A stretch of 49,031 bases of DNA from contig JAKCWW010002808.1 in assembly GCA_026260175.1 (NCBI GenBank), positions 4,311 to 53,341 of the forward strand, read 5' to 3'. This DNA is from Reticulitermes lucifugus (taxonomy: Eukaryota > Arthropoda > Insecta > Blattodea > Rhinotermitidae). The position numbers and the translations under genes were made by a program. Position 1 is the first letter of the stretch, and every line of letters starts with the position of its first letter. Shown here in pieces: positions 32,560 to 43,894 of this stretch. The notes below the pieces were generated by a model. It had not been told where the DNA came from. It made no database searches and saw only the letters and a list, made by a program, of their open reading frames with translations.

Positions 32560-33600
32560 GACACCTTGTACTTTCAGTAGGTATTCGAAGAGGCCTCCAT
32601 CTATTTCAATTCTCTTGGACAGGCCTTAATACACTGGCGTCGACCTTTGTCAGTGAAGTTGCAGTCTTGCCACGAGATCTTCGATTGTGCTGGGTCAGAC
32701 TGCGCGAACGTGTTTCTTCAGATCTCCCCACAAAAAGAATTACGGATTAAGATTCAGCGACAGAGGAGGCCATGCAATCGGCTTTCAACGTCCAGTCCAC
32801 CTTCCTGGATACGTGTATGTTGCGTGCAACTGCTGCCAGTTGTCTTCTCCATAGTATGGTGTAGCTGTTTCATGCTAAATCCACAAACGCTGCCTCACGG
32901 TTAGAGGCACGTACTCAAGCAGCCCCAACGAAAGATTTACCGGAAAAACACGATGTCTTTGAGCAGTAGGTTTGCCAGCTAGCATATTGGTCCATGACAC
33001 TGATTTCGACAATATCAGCGCAAACACAGACGATGAAGAGGGCTTTATGCACAGGTTCGCGGACGGAATGAGGGTTATTCCGTACTCAGATGTGACTTCT
33101 TGACGTTGAACTAAACTTCACGTTGCTTCTGTTCACACAATATTTGCAAAACATCTCATCCATAGCGTGTTTATATGGCAGATATTCGCAAAATTTCATC
33201 CGTAGAGGATGATCGTCTGGAACAGACGCCCGCTGCAAGACTGATGTTATGAATGCAGATGAAGGACCTTTGATTTGTATAGATCCAATTCTCGTACCAT
33301 ATCACGTGCGCTGGAATTACGGCTGTCTTTTCACATCTGCACTTATGGCGTTTACATTGGCTGATGTGCGTACAGTCCGTGGGCGACCTGAATTCAGAAA
33401 TGATATTTAATTGCACTTTCTGTCACACAAAGACGCTGCTCCGGTCGTTGAAATACATAAGCGTCTGGATGACGAGCAAGAAAACGTAGCTTCTGTTGAC
33501 GTGAAGAATTGGCAGCTCGACTATTACAGGTTCGGACGGTTAAGAGTGTGCGGCGGTAATCGTAGCGTGTGTGCATTCCGTGAGAGTTCCGATAAGAACC
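32560..33600 (-). pseudogene. Dead mariner/Tc1-superfamily transposase (DDE)
   Basis: On the minus strand the order of recognisable blocks is an N-terminal helix-turn-helix-like region (YRRTLLTVRTCNSRAANSSR near 33550), GRPRTVRTSANVNAIS (33390), RELDL (about 33290), LRMKFCEYL and MDEMFCKYCVNRSNVKF (33190-33110; compare TDEA-F-L-G-VNRHN with its catalytic D), NPHSVREPVH, LLEYVPLTVRQRLW (32910), PGRWTGR and IAWPPLS-NLNP (32790; compare IAWPPRSPDLTPLDFFLWG), FFLWGDLKKHV, TIEDLVARLQ and finally DGGLFEYLL (32590). At least six stops and several frameshifts separate them. The usual length is about 350 residues, so coverage is nearly complete but decayed. The catalytic SPDLTP aspartate is lost (NLNP). 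Inverted terminal repeats were not identified. Confidence 0.85.
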
Positions 33601-34040
33601 GAGTCCTGTTGTAGGGAAGGAGGGGTGGGGGCAAGATATCTCTCTTTGGAGAGCTTGTGCTGGGATTTTGTTTCGATCTGTATGCGATCACATCACAATA
33701 TTCACCACCTAATATTTAGTAGTACTGGATTTCCGCGAGAGAAGTCAGTTTATTTCAGGCTTTCTAAAATAATTAGTTTCATATTTCTGTTAAGCCTGAA
33801 AGATAAAAGCAGTCCCCTTTTACAAAGTTGTGTTCTGGGTTTTGTTACCGTGTAGTACACAGACCTTACCAAGCCATTCGTTACTCTCCAAATAACAAAC
33901 GGTTTCACAGTACACGTGGAAATCTAATGTTATTTAAACCAATAAGAAAAGTACGGCCTTCTATACGCCGATTTTTAAGGAACTCATAAGTACTCAAAAC
34001 AATTACATATATGCAAATCTGTTGTATAGATCTTCACCCA
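33601..34040. other. Unannotated stretch
   Basis: No gene or repeat is recognised between the transposase remnant and the repeat block that follows. Confidence 0.5.
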
Positions 34041-34049
34041 GATTCGACA

Positions 34050-34545
34050 AAAAGTGAATGTGGAAAATACAAGTTTGAAGTTGAGTTACGCAACTAAGTA
34101 AATTGTGGATTTTACTGGATCAATTTTCATGAAATTTTCAATGACTCAATACATTTTTGCGGTTGACTCCTGTACCGAATATTTTCAAAGTCAAATGAAA
34201 AATACAGAATGTATGGGGAAACCTTCATTTATATCTCTAAGTAAATTATAACTTCCACTGCATCGATTTTCGGGAAGATCAACGACATTTCTAATTGAAA
34301 TTCTGTACTGCATTTCACCCATATCGGTTACGAGGTGTGGAAAGCAGGGGTGGATTTATTGACGCGTTTAAGTAAAGTATTATTGTCACTCATCCGATTT
34401 TCACGAAACTCAATCTATTTAGACAAATTTTCGTTACAAAACATGTATACCTAATTTAATAAAAATTCGACAGAGATTTAGTCACTAATGTTAAGTCACA
34501 GAGAGACAGACGGACGGGCGGACGACGTGATGTCCGCCTAAGACT
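34050..34545 (+). repeat. Degenerate repeat block ending in a gacagacggacgg phrase
   Basis: Three loosely similar segments start with aagtaaat or aagtaaag (about 34097, 34240, 34370). Each continues with a cat/ccgattttc block (aattttcatgaaattttc, cgattttcgggaagatc, cgattttcacgaaact). The block ends at 34500 in cagagagacagacggacggg, related to the ends of repeat R at 19165 and 47555. It may be an old transposable element. Confidence 0.5.
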
Positions 34546-34549
34546 CCAT

Positions 34550-35655
34550 GTTTGTACTTCGTAATTAACGCCTACTGACGGAGGCACTAAGGCAGTGCTG
34601 AAACCCTGAACCTAAGAAAAATAGGCAAAAGGCATGGAAGGGAAAAAGTGCTAACTAGAGACTTAGAATTTCTTGCGAATGAGGCCAAAGCAAGAAAGAG
34701 TTGAGCCGCTGCAAGTTTCGCGTCAACATTTGTAATGTGACGAGGTTGCAGAGGTACAGAGACATTTATATGAGGTCGTTACTATATCTCAGCTTAACTT
34801 CGTGCAGTTTGTGTGTGCTGAACTGCCTCCTGCAACAGTGACTTAAGTAGACTTTCGTACCGTCCATTTACCGTCACACTTAATACATTTCCCCCCTCTT
34901 TGTCTTCTGGTTTGGAACCATTCGATTATAAGGACTTAAAACATACAGATTAGGCTCGCGTTTACATTTGTTTATTTTTCTTAACTTTAACTCAGATTTT
35001 ACTCATTCAAAAACGACAAAAACTTCGACAAAAAATACGAAGGAGTAACAAAGAAGTGCCTTGAATTTGGATTCACTCTGTTGCGAGTGACTGTAAAATA
35101 ATCTTAATTGTTTCTGGGTTGTAAGCTTAGAAATGACGCTTTACTGAAAACATGTGTGTGGAAGAAGCAGAGAAATACACAATATACGAGTCCGCTTATA
35201 AATGTAATGTTTTAATTTAAATATTAATGGGCCTGTTCAAATTTTCTCTTAACATCACACAAAATACTAACACATGTAATTCGCCTACATATTTCAGCGC
35301 GTTGCCATAATCAAATGCAACATTACACAGTAAAGCAAGAAATTGGTTTTACATTAAACTTTCCGGATTATATAATTTATTATAACATGTGATCAGTTAA
35401 GACATAATAAGAGTTATTCCCCACATTTTACAAATTTTTCGTCTATTCCATTGGAAATTTCGGAACAAGTGCAACTAATTCAATATCTACAGGTGATCGG
35501 GCGTCTAGTTAAACATTTTACACCGAATTACAAAATTTTCGTTATGGAATAACCCGACAAAGAGAGCCTTTTAAATGCAATGTGTCTTGAAAATTGGCAG
35601 GTTGAATGTGAATGAGAACATACACCCCAGTTTCAGAATTCTCAGGCGTCGTGAA
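34550..35655. other. Unannotated stretch
   Basis: No gene or recognisable repeat was found. Confidence 0.5.
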
Positions 35656-35662
35656 CATTCAA

Positions 35663-35845
35663 GTCTTCTGGGATGTTACGCTGTGTGGTTTGGTAAATAA
35701 TTCCCGACGTTTCTAAGGATCGTTTGCCTCCATCTCCAAGAAAATCTTTTTGGAATGCTTGACTCTAAAGATGTAGGCACTACGGTCCTTCGAAACGTCG
35801 GGACCAGTTATCCAATGACACAGCGCAACCTACCAGAAGACGGGA
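35663..35845. mobile_element. Fold-back hammerhead element (ACGU class)
   Basis: The ends cttctgggatgttacgctgt and acagcgcaacctaccagaag are inverted copies, and the inner parts cccgacgttt / aaacgtcggg pair perfectly. On the plus strand CTAAAGA (35765-35771) is followed by a weak stem II and GAA-ACGT-C-GGG (35792-35802). On the minus strand GAA-ACGT-C-GGG is at 35713-35703, but the CUGANGA block has decayed. A second copy of the family lies at 40571 and a half copy at 39876. Confidence 0.7.
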
Positions 35846-35849
35846 TTAT

Positions 35850-36655
35850 TCAGCAATGCCGCTGTGGGAACCTAAAATCTCGCATCTGAGGTGTCATTAG
35901 AAAAACACGCCTACCAGATATACCTACGTCACTATTGCTCTGAAGCAGCCGAGGCACCGCGCAGCCTGGCGTGACGGTAAGGGGAAAATAAAGTATCGGG
36001 GGTCGGGGCTTGCACTTACGTTCAATTTGTGCCGTAACTCGTAACATTGGCGGCGACGACTTTGAATATTGATGGTTCATTTCGTAGCAACGACTGGGAA
36101 GTGGCTGCAACAAGAAGAGGTGCGAACGTGCAGAGAGAATGCTTCACACATAAGCGGTCCTGCGTTACAGCTACCATAGGACAGATTATGTTTCAAACTA
36201 TACTACTATCGCTACGTTTATAATCCCTCTTCAGCTTCGTCCACTTCTAACAACATTAGGCGACAGTCACGTGATTACAGGCACATTACCATTGCGTACT
36301 TTGCGAGTGAATCGCTTTCCCGGTCGTCCAGCCACTAGACATCGCACTGGTAAGTCCTGTGACCGCTGCCAGCTTGGTAAGACTGTACACTTCACCCGTT
36401 GTAGTTCAGATCTGACAGCAACACTACATTCTTCCGACCCAGGTGACGGGTCACACGCAGGCGGGCCCAGGTATCTTTTATTAGCGACAGTGGCGTAATT
36501 ATGTAACGACTTGCTCGTTTCTTTCACGTGTGATATATACATCACCACATGTGCTGATAATTAGTATTTCATAATCTTGGTGCGAGTAATCGCCTGACGC
36601 TTAATAGCGGTCAAACGGGAAGAGTTATTGACGCAAAAGCGTAGAAATATAAAAT
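35850..36655. other. Unannotated, GC-richer stretch
   Basis: No gene is recognised. The 75-93 codon frames on both strands at 36267-36548 overlap each other and show no family resemblance. Confidence 0.45.
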
Positions 36656-36702
36656 CAATGACTACATGTTTCTGCTTGTTCTGAAGTCATCATCAGGGCA
36701 GC
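36655..36702 (-). ncRNA. Hammerhead ribozyme-like motif (ACAUGU class)
   Basis: On the minus strand CTGATGA is 36696-36690. Stem II is weak (CTT ... AAG). GAA is 36672-36670, followed by the palindrome ACATGT (36669-36664) and A as H17 (36663). Stem I does not pair convincingly. The core is intact but the fold is doubtful. Confidence 0.5.
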
Positions 36703-36704
36703 CA

Positions 36705-38505
36705 AATATACAGACAGCAGTGTGATACATAGGGTAGTTGAAGTTCAGAGTGTAAAGTATTCTACTTGTTTACATGTATTCTATTATATTGAAATTATTT
36801 GTTTTAAAATAAAAATTTCAGTTCTTTAAGATATGCTTGTTAGTGTGCTCTTTTATTTAATTCCTGTACTTAAAATTGAGACACGTGTTAAACTGTGCTA
36901 TTTATTATGTTTATGAACGCATAGTTATGAAGTCTTGTTAAAAATAACTAAATTAATATTATGTGTTTCGTTGCGCCGTAGAACAATCAGTTTGGGAGCT
37001 TTCAAGTATATTTTCCTAGATTTTCGTTTAGAAGCTTGTAACAAATCAGTTTATGATTTGTTGTAGTTAAAAATTTTTCTTGAACAAAAAGTAATGTATT
37101 TTTAGCTGAGTTACTTTTTCTTGTATATAGTGTCTCTTTGGGTTGAACTTGTATTGTAGGCTTACTGTTGTAGTGGACATAAAACTATGTTATTTGAAAT
37201 TCGGTTCCGTTTTTGTAGCTACATATCTGAAACTATTGACAAATTGCATGTTCTTAAATTAGGTTCTTCGAGGGTTAGTAGCTGAATGGTTTGTTAACTT
37301 GTACGCACCTGCAGATAGTCGCTGGGTTTGAGTGTTCAGCTTATCTATCAGATGTCTGCTATAAACTAATTGTAGGGCTTGGGTGACTAGGAAGAGGCCG
37401 TGGTCCTGCCGTGTGTAAGATGCTGTACTGACAAGTCAGATATTGGCGTTGGAATAATTTTACATTTATCTGTTAATTGCGTGCCACGTTTTGCTTCTTC
37501 ATAAAACTGATGGGTCTTTACGGTGTTCATATTGTGACCTTTTCCCATGATGCTCTATATTACCACGATTGTGTTTGTATTGCCAAAAGCATGACCATTA
37601 GCAGTACGGTCTTGAAAAAAATTTGAACTCTTATTTTTGTAAAGGAATTGGCTCCGCGTTGTTAAGCCTGCACGTTAATAAATTGAAATGAATTGAACTG
37701 AGAAGTTTGAACGTGTTCATTATCCCATACCTTAATCTGAAGTGTCCTCCGGTCCCTCTCGATTGTCCCACGAAATAAATTGGACATGCATCTGATGGAG
37801 GCCAGTAGAAGTAAGGCTCATTCCTTATATTGATTGGAGTCTGTGCTGTCTGCTGTGTTTTTCTGCATATCGGAGAACGATTAAAGCAGTTAATGTACGA
37901 GTAGGAAAGAATTAAGTGCTATTACTGGTGCATCCACTTTGGGAGTACGAGTCTGCCATTCTGCTATTGTTACCCTTCGAAACCTGAAACTGTTTCAAGC
38001 AGTACTTAACATACACTTACTGCCTCATAGAAAGCACACTGTATCGCAATTACGAAAATAGTCCATTAATCATATTGAGGAACATAATCGTTTTTCTTGC
38101 GTGTCATACGAAACACGTCAGGTATACTGTGTGGGAAAAATGCAAAGTTTATGAATGTAAAAGCAGACGGTACATAGAGTGAGAACTGTGACTTAAGGCC
38201 TAACAACGCCAAGAGTCGACATCGACGATCTGCTTATCGCAGAACTATCGTGTGCTTGTGAAAGTAGCTTGTGAGCTGTAGAGAAGGTTAAGAGGTCCGT
38301 GTCTGGCTGCAGACTGAGCGTTCCAGCTGATATCGATTGACGGTGGTGATTGTACGAGTGGCAAATGACAATCGAAACATCGCAGCAAACACCATGCACT
38401 TACTTAGTGTACTAGATAAAAGCAAAATAAGCTTTTTAACAGTTATCTTTTTACATGTTTAAAATTTGTGACTGAGAGAAGCATTACATGAGTTTGGAAA
38501 AAGGT
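36705..38505. other. Mostly unannotated; possible tRNA-like SINE head at 37268-37340
   Basis: gggttagtagctgaatggtt has an A-box-like TAGCTGAATGG (near 37278), and about 45 bases later ctgggtttgagtgttc weakly resembles a B box. No body matching the other SINEs follows. The rest shows nothing recognisable. Confidence 0.3.
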
Positions 38506-38507
38506 AA

Positions 38508-38792
38508 AGATAAATTTCACCCTAGAACAGGCCATGAAGGCCCAGAGGGGGAGTAGAGGTACAGCTGTACTCTTTCTTTAACCTCGGCGCTAGATAGGGT
38601 TGTGTTGTCAACGCCACGCCTCGGCCTCATAACCCCCGGAGAAGAGACCCGTTACGCATTATACAGGAGGCTGGGTGGGCCCAGGGCCGGTCTGTACGGT
38701 TGCGAAAAACTCCTCCCCACCTGACTTCGATCCCCGAACTGTCCAGACCTTAGCGAGTTGCTATACCGACTACAATAATCCTGTCCACCATA
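38508..38792 (-). repeat. tRNA-derived SINE, subfamily A, near full length
   Basis: It follows the 13475 copy throughout: accctagaacaggccatgaa, ggcccagagggggagtagag, actctttctttaacctcggc, gcctcataacccccggagaa, gaggctgggtgggcccaggg and tgacttcgatccccgaact. The B box on the minus strand has gggatcgaag. The A box is mutated (TATTGTAGTCGG, 38777-38766). Confidence 0.85.
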
Positions 38793-38794
38793 AG

Positions 38795-39870
38795 GCTGGA
38801 GACAAATTGAAATATCCATTGTGATTATTAAAGAGTAAGGTCTAAGTACGATCTCTTTAGAATATCAGAAAACTGAACTTGACTTTGAGTGAAACATTTT
38901 TTTATCTGGCGAAAAATTTCTAGTTCTCTCCATGACTTTAGCCAGTTGTAATAGCGTGTAGATACGAAATACGGAATTTGTGCAGTGGTTGTAACGAGGT
39001 TGAAACTCAAAGCTTCCTGCAAAAGAATCTCGCGTGGACAAAGTTTACTTACTAAGTTGTTCAGTCTCTCTGTTTTTCACTTTTCTTTGCTTATAAAATT
39101 TCTCTCTAATTTATTTTAGTACGAATCTGCGCTGTTTGTCCTGCATCTGTACTGCGTAAATCTAATTGCAAGAAACAAGCAAAAGTATTCGTTCCCCGCC
39201 CGGGATATGATTGCTACCCTTCGACATTACTGTCACATATAGTAATTAAAACTGCCAAGAAGGCGTAACACTCAGATTAAGGAATTAGTATGTATTCACT
39301 TAAGAGAAATTATATGAATAGTTCGAATCACATCCAAGACTGTAGCTTTTGCATCATCTACAAATTAAATTAACATGCGTGGTTACCGTACATATTGGTG
39401 TCCGAGGAAGGAAACAGGAGTTAGAGCATTCGCATTATTTTTTACTCGGTATTATATACTCTGACCTCAGAAATGTACTGTAATGTGATATCGACAACAT
39501 AACTCATATGGAATAAGAATATTAGCACTGTTCTAATTTGTGTACCCCGAATATATTACATCCGAACCGAAAGGTAATATAAGCGAGAACTTATCCCTTT
39601 TGTAATTTTATATCCTCTGTCTTCATCAATCATGAGGCCGCATTTTCGGACGGAGGAAATCTTCGATATAAGGTGGAGATGAATAAGAAACTGGAAGCGG
39701 TACACGGCTGGCTTCAGAAACTGCAGTACACAGACAACTGTGGAGGGAAGTAATGGCCTGCAGGTGCCACAAAACGCGAGGACGTTTTTACTAACTGAAC
39801 ATGTTATTGCTTCCAAAGCCAGATTCTCTGCGACATGTGCGGTTGTCACGACGGTGTCGATCAAGTTTTA
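38795..39870. other. Unannotated stretch
   Basis: No gene is seen. The minus frame at 39556-39864 (102 codons) shows no recognisable domain. Confidence 0.5.
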
Positions 39871-39875
39871 AGTTT

Positions 39876-39945
39876 TCTTGGATGTTACGCTATGTCATAG
39901 GGGATTATACGCCCAAAGACATAGCAAAAATCCCAGAAGACTCCC
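39876..39945. repeat. Half copy of the ACGU-class fold-back family
   Basis: ttcttggatgttacgctatg (39879 onward) matches the left end of the 35663 element (ttctgggatgttacgctgtg). An inverted end, atcccagaag, follows at 39932-39941. The hammerhead centre is missing, so only the outer arms remain. Confidence 0.55.
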
Positions 39946-40570
39946 GTCTCCAGAAAATTTTAGTCCTTGGAATTACTTCACTAAGTTTATGTACTGTATA
40001 ATGTGGTAACTACGAGGAAACCAACCATAGTCTAGACCAAGAATTGGTATTTCTTTATGTGCAAGATGATAATGACGTGGTTAATACAATTCCAATAAAA
40101 GTATATTGATTTCTGGAGGCTGTCCCTTTGCGCATGTGGTCTGGTGGCACACGTTCTGTCGTCCATTGGCCCCACCTAGCGCGGCACAGCAGAAGGTTCT
40201 GTAACTGACGACTGTAATTTAGGTGCCACAGAACTGGTCTCCCTTTCTTCTACCAGAAGACTGACCGGAGAAAGTATCGGAACGGCTTCTTCATTCTCAT
40301 ATAAAAATATTTCTTAGTGGCCAAACTCCGTTTTGCCTTGGTGTGTAGAAAAAGGAAAAGGCTGGTTTCGAGCAGCCTGTGTTGAGGTTTTTATCCCGCC
40401 AGCACCAAAGCGGCGACTGTCCCAACAGCAGACCCAGTGTCAGTCTGGCAGCCCCCTGATTTATAGCACGCTAGATTCTTGCAGTGTTGGGAGGATATCG
40501 GACTCTTCACTCGTAGAGACCTTACTGGCATCATCCGTGAAAAAAAAAAGTTTTTTCAGACGAGTCAAGT

Positions 40571-40745
40571 TTTCTAGGCTGTGACGCTGTGACGTTGGGC
40601 CTGTAGTTCCCGACGTTTCGAAGGTTTTAATGCCATCATTTTCAGGGTCATGCAGTCCAAGAAAAACTGAAGGTGATGGCACTACGGTCTTTTGAAACGT
40701 CGGCAAATACTTGCCCAGCGACAGAGCGTCATATTCAGAAGATTT
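40571..40745. mobile_element. Fold-back hammerhead element (ACGU class)
   Basis: Ends tgacgctgtgacgttgggcc and tgcccagcgacagagcgtca are inverted. Inner arms contain tcccgacgtttcgaaggttt and ggtcttttgaaacgtcggca. Plus strand: CTGAAGG (40667-40673, one change), GAA-ACGT-C-GG (40694-40703). Minus strand: CTGAAAA (40645-40639) and GAA-ACGT-C-GGG from 40619 downward. Both cores carry a change at the G8-A9 region, so both are probably inactive. The sequence to the right (cagcagtactgctgtgagaa) also resembles that at 35850, so the repeat extends beyond the palindrome. Confidence 0.7.
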
Positions 40746-40759
40746 GAATCTTCAGCAGT

Positions 40760-42930
40760 ACTGCTGTGAGAACCTCATATCTCGCAAATAACCTTCTACT
40801 TCTTTCAGTTCTCATGTGCAATGTGCCAACACGTTTCTACAAGCAATTGTTTTCACTGGACACAGAAGACGTAGTACGCGCGACTTTTTCTCCAAGATCT
40901 CGAATTCATTGAAAGTTAAATAGCTCTCAATCGCAAGGTAAACACAATATTTACGTTGTTAGGATGACGATAAGTTTCTATCGGTAGACAATCCGACTAT
41001 GTTAATTAGGGTGGAATGGGGGCAGCAGCCTCCAAACTCTATTTTTACATGGATACTAATACATTGTTGTGAAGAATTTCTACCACTTAAGAGTCTCACA
41101 ATGTTAAATGTCAATCTGTGAGATATTATCTCAGTCACAAGAGGGTGGGGTCACCCAGTTGTCGTGTGTAATCATCTCAGTTACGTCATTATTGCCAGAG
41201 TCCAAATCCCGCTGTAAGCACCGCGTGCTAACTAGAAAGCTAATTACTTTGATTACGTTATCCGTGTCGGTGGCGACACAGCGTGTCCAATTTCTTCCGC
41301 TTCCCAATCCACCTCTGTCAGTGAATACCTCCACGATCCACCTTACCAGATTCCGCCGTCTTGACCATCCCTTCCAAAACACTCCATATACAAAACCCAT
41401 CAAGAGCTGCCTTTACGCCCTACCTCCGTCGGGTCTGGCTTGTACGGTGTTAACCCTCCCCTTTAGTACGCTGGTGTTTTCCCATGAAGATTCCGGCTGG
41501 CACTATTGTGACCCTATGAAATCTCTAACGAAATAGAGAGCACTGGTCGCGGGTGATGCCCTCATTGCGGTGTTCTGAAGGAAGGAGGTGAAGGTCAGAC
41601 GGCCAGCAGGTTATTGGATCTAAAGGGGATGCAAATCGACACCCTATTTTGGGTGTGTCAAGCAGTTTTATGCATTAACGAACATTTAGACCTAGAAACT
41701 CAGGGAAGATGAGGCATCGTGTAACTATTATTCTGCGATTTATGAAGACTATTGTTGATTATTGCATATACAAGTTCGTAAATGGATGCATATCGCCAAT
41801 TTTATTTGTTTGGAAAATGCTAATACGTACGGAAAGAGTGTGATAGCGAAAAATATGCTCGCTTTTGACTACCCTGTTTCTCAGAAATGAACGTAAATTA
41901 AAACGGGCTGAGAAATTTTAGTAAAGCTCGCCAATATACTCGTAACTTTTGTTCGGCGATTATCCGAATTGTTACGCGAGCCAGATTTTCGTTTTCAATT
42001 TTCCAGTCGATCCTACATATCCGCCTGTGTGAAAAGCATAAAAACAGTCCACGTAAGAACGCAATTGAGTTTATTTAAATACAATATAAATATCCACGCT
42101 TTAATTATCCTGCGTTACTGCGAATTGTTGGTACCTCTGTACCAAACTACATGACGTCACAATTCAGAGAAAGTAGACAAGGTTAGATGTAAAACGTAAA
42201 ATTGTTCCTGTGCTAAATTAAGCATTTTCAGCAAGTGGACCTGCAACCCACCACCGTCAGTGTAGCCTCCATATCCCCCTGCTGCCAGATTCGGCCGTTT
42301 TAAACCTAAGATATACCCTACATCTCTCCTGGTGCAATCTTTAACAAAATAATTCTCTTACAATAGACAGCTCCGATCTCCATGATATCGCAACGTACCT
42401 AAACAGAAGTCTGTGATGATATTTTCCACGCACTAAGAAGTTAGACCTATATGTTGCATCTTATCAAGGTCATATGCCATGGAAGGCTGCCGAAAGAATC
42501 TGATTGCCTTAATTCATGCATAATCTTTTCCATTCTTACGTGCGTTGCTCAATAAATTACACCATTTGAGAGTACATAATTTGTCAAACTACACACAATT
42601 TCAGTTGACACAAAGAATAATTTAAAATGGAGTATATGCTTAACGGTTTTTTATAAAGAACCAAAATTTAAAAATTCAAGCCTTTATTCTTTACAGAACT
42701 GTGATTACTACCTCAACATTGAGGAAATCCACCATATTTAGTCGACACAGCAGGTACATTTAAGTGTTCCGAAAGACAATAAACAGCCATTGTGTTTTTT
42801 AACACCTACGTGTCTGTGTTTGTAATTGAGATGTAAATTATTTTCTGTGAATTTCAAAGTAAATGTTTAAGTATTGTGTAGACGGACTTCAAAGGTTTCA
42901 TAGGCAGATCCAAGTCTTGTGGTGTCACAA
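40760..42930. other. Unannotated stretch
   Basis: The longest plus-strand frame in the window proper (41108-41536, 142 codons) lies here. It has no recognisable domain, is rich in S/T/L/P and overlaps a 90-codon frame on the other strand. I treat it as fortuitous. Composition is a little GC-richer at 41250-41600. Confidence 0.4.
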
Positions 42931-42949
42931 GAAGGACTGCTAAATAATT

Positions 42950-43045
42950 ATTCACGTTTCGGAGGAGCGCGCTGCCTCCATGTTCCAATTCTTGTACAGC
43001 TAGACCCTTAGGATGGAGGCAGCGCGCTCCGCCGAAATGCCTGTT
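42950..43045. mobile_element. GC-rich fold-back with hammerhead-like arms
   Basis: tttcggaggagcgcgctgcc plus tccat (42957-42981) and its inverted copy (43013-43037) differ at one position in 25. On the minus strand ggagg ... cctcc then GAAACGT mimics stem II plus core, and on the plus strand CTTAGGA ... GAAA is close to CTGAGGA ... GAAA. It is probably a further, decayed family of hammerhead fold-backs with an unusually GC-rich stem II region. Confidence 0.5.
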
Positions 43046-43549
43046 CGCTAATTGACAGCGCATATGAACATAGAAGAAGACCGCCATCAACGCTGTGAGA
43101 GAGCCCCAAATCACGCGCTGTTTATGATCAACTTCTATGGCTGTACTTGCATATATAGCAGTTGCTGTAAAAATAATAATGAAACAGGAACACTTTACTT
43201 AATCGAGACAAAATTGTGCTTCGTAAGAAAAAAGATTCTTTGTTTTCAGCCACTGAAGCTAGTACAACGAAGTCTAATGAAATTTTTCGGCAGTATGTGC
43301 AGCGTGTGTAATATAGCCCAGCCAGTATTCCTGGAATAGAATTTCTGCTTGGTGGCTAAATTGGAGTGCTTTGTGTGTTCTGATAGTGTGTGCGGACCAC
43401 AAGAAGATTAATTCAATAACGATAGGCCTGCATTAAGATTGCGGTGTGATGTAATGTGACGTCGTGTGGTTTGGTAGAGAATAAAACTTTTTGGAGAAAT
43501 ATTCGGAAAGTAGAAATACTTGGAAAGTTTTAAAAAGTTGTGCTGGAGA

Positions 43550-43889
43550 AGGATGGAGAAAATCAGTTGGGCCAGTCGTGTGAAAAATAGAGAAGTATTA
43601 GGTAGAGTCAAGAAGGAAAAGAATATCCTACATACAATAAAAAGAAGAAAGGCTAAATTAGATTGGTCACATTTTGCGTAGAAACTGCCTTCTAAAACAT
43701 GTTATTGAAGGAAAGATAGAAGGAATGACAAAAGCGATGGGAAAATGAGGAAGAAGACGTAAGCAGCTATTGGATGACCTTAAGAAAGAGAGAGAATACT
43801 GGAAATTGCAAGAGGAAGCACTAGATCGCATTCTGTGTAGAACTCCCTTTGAAAGAGGCTATTGACCTGACTCGATACGGAATGAGTGA
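43550..43889 (+). pseudogene. LINE reverse-transcriptase C-terminal remnant (second family)
   Basis: Plus strand: RMEKISWASRVKNREVLGRV (43550 onward), then KKEKNILHTIKRRKAKLDW, a stop and frame change, HILRRNCLLKHVIEGKIEG, a stop, GRRRKQLLDDLKKEREYWKL, EEALDRILCRTPFERGY and a stop. The block order is that of insect LINE endonuclease/RT C-termini (WIGHILRRNCLLKHVIEGKIEG, GRRRKQLLDDLKE, YWKLKEEALDRTLWRTRFGRGYGP). One frameshift near 43673 and two to three stops make it dead. It is the sister copy of 14250 (-). Confidence 0.9.
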
Positions 43890-43894
43890 ATGCT

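Noticed and set aside
36040..36060. cattggcggcgacgac as a possible retrovirus-like primer-binding site
   Set aside because: No LTR pair, no gag/pol remnant and no tRNA complement that I can support nearby.
41108..41536. 142-codon open frame, plus strand
   Set aside because: No recognisable domain, overlapping frame on the other strand, low-complexity S/T/L/P composition and no splice or start context that supports it.
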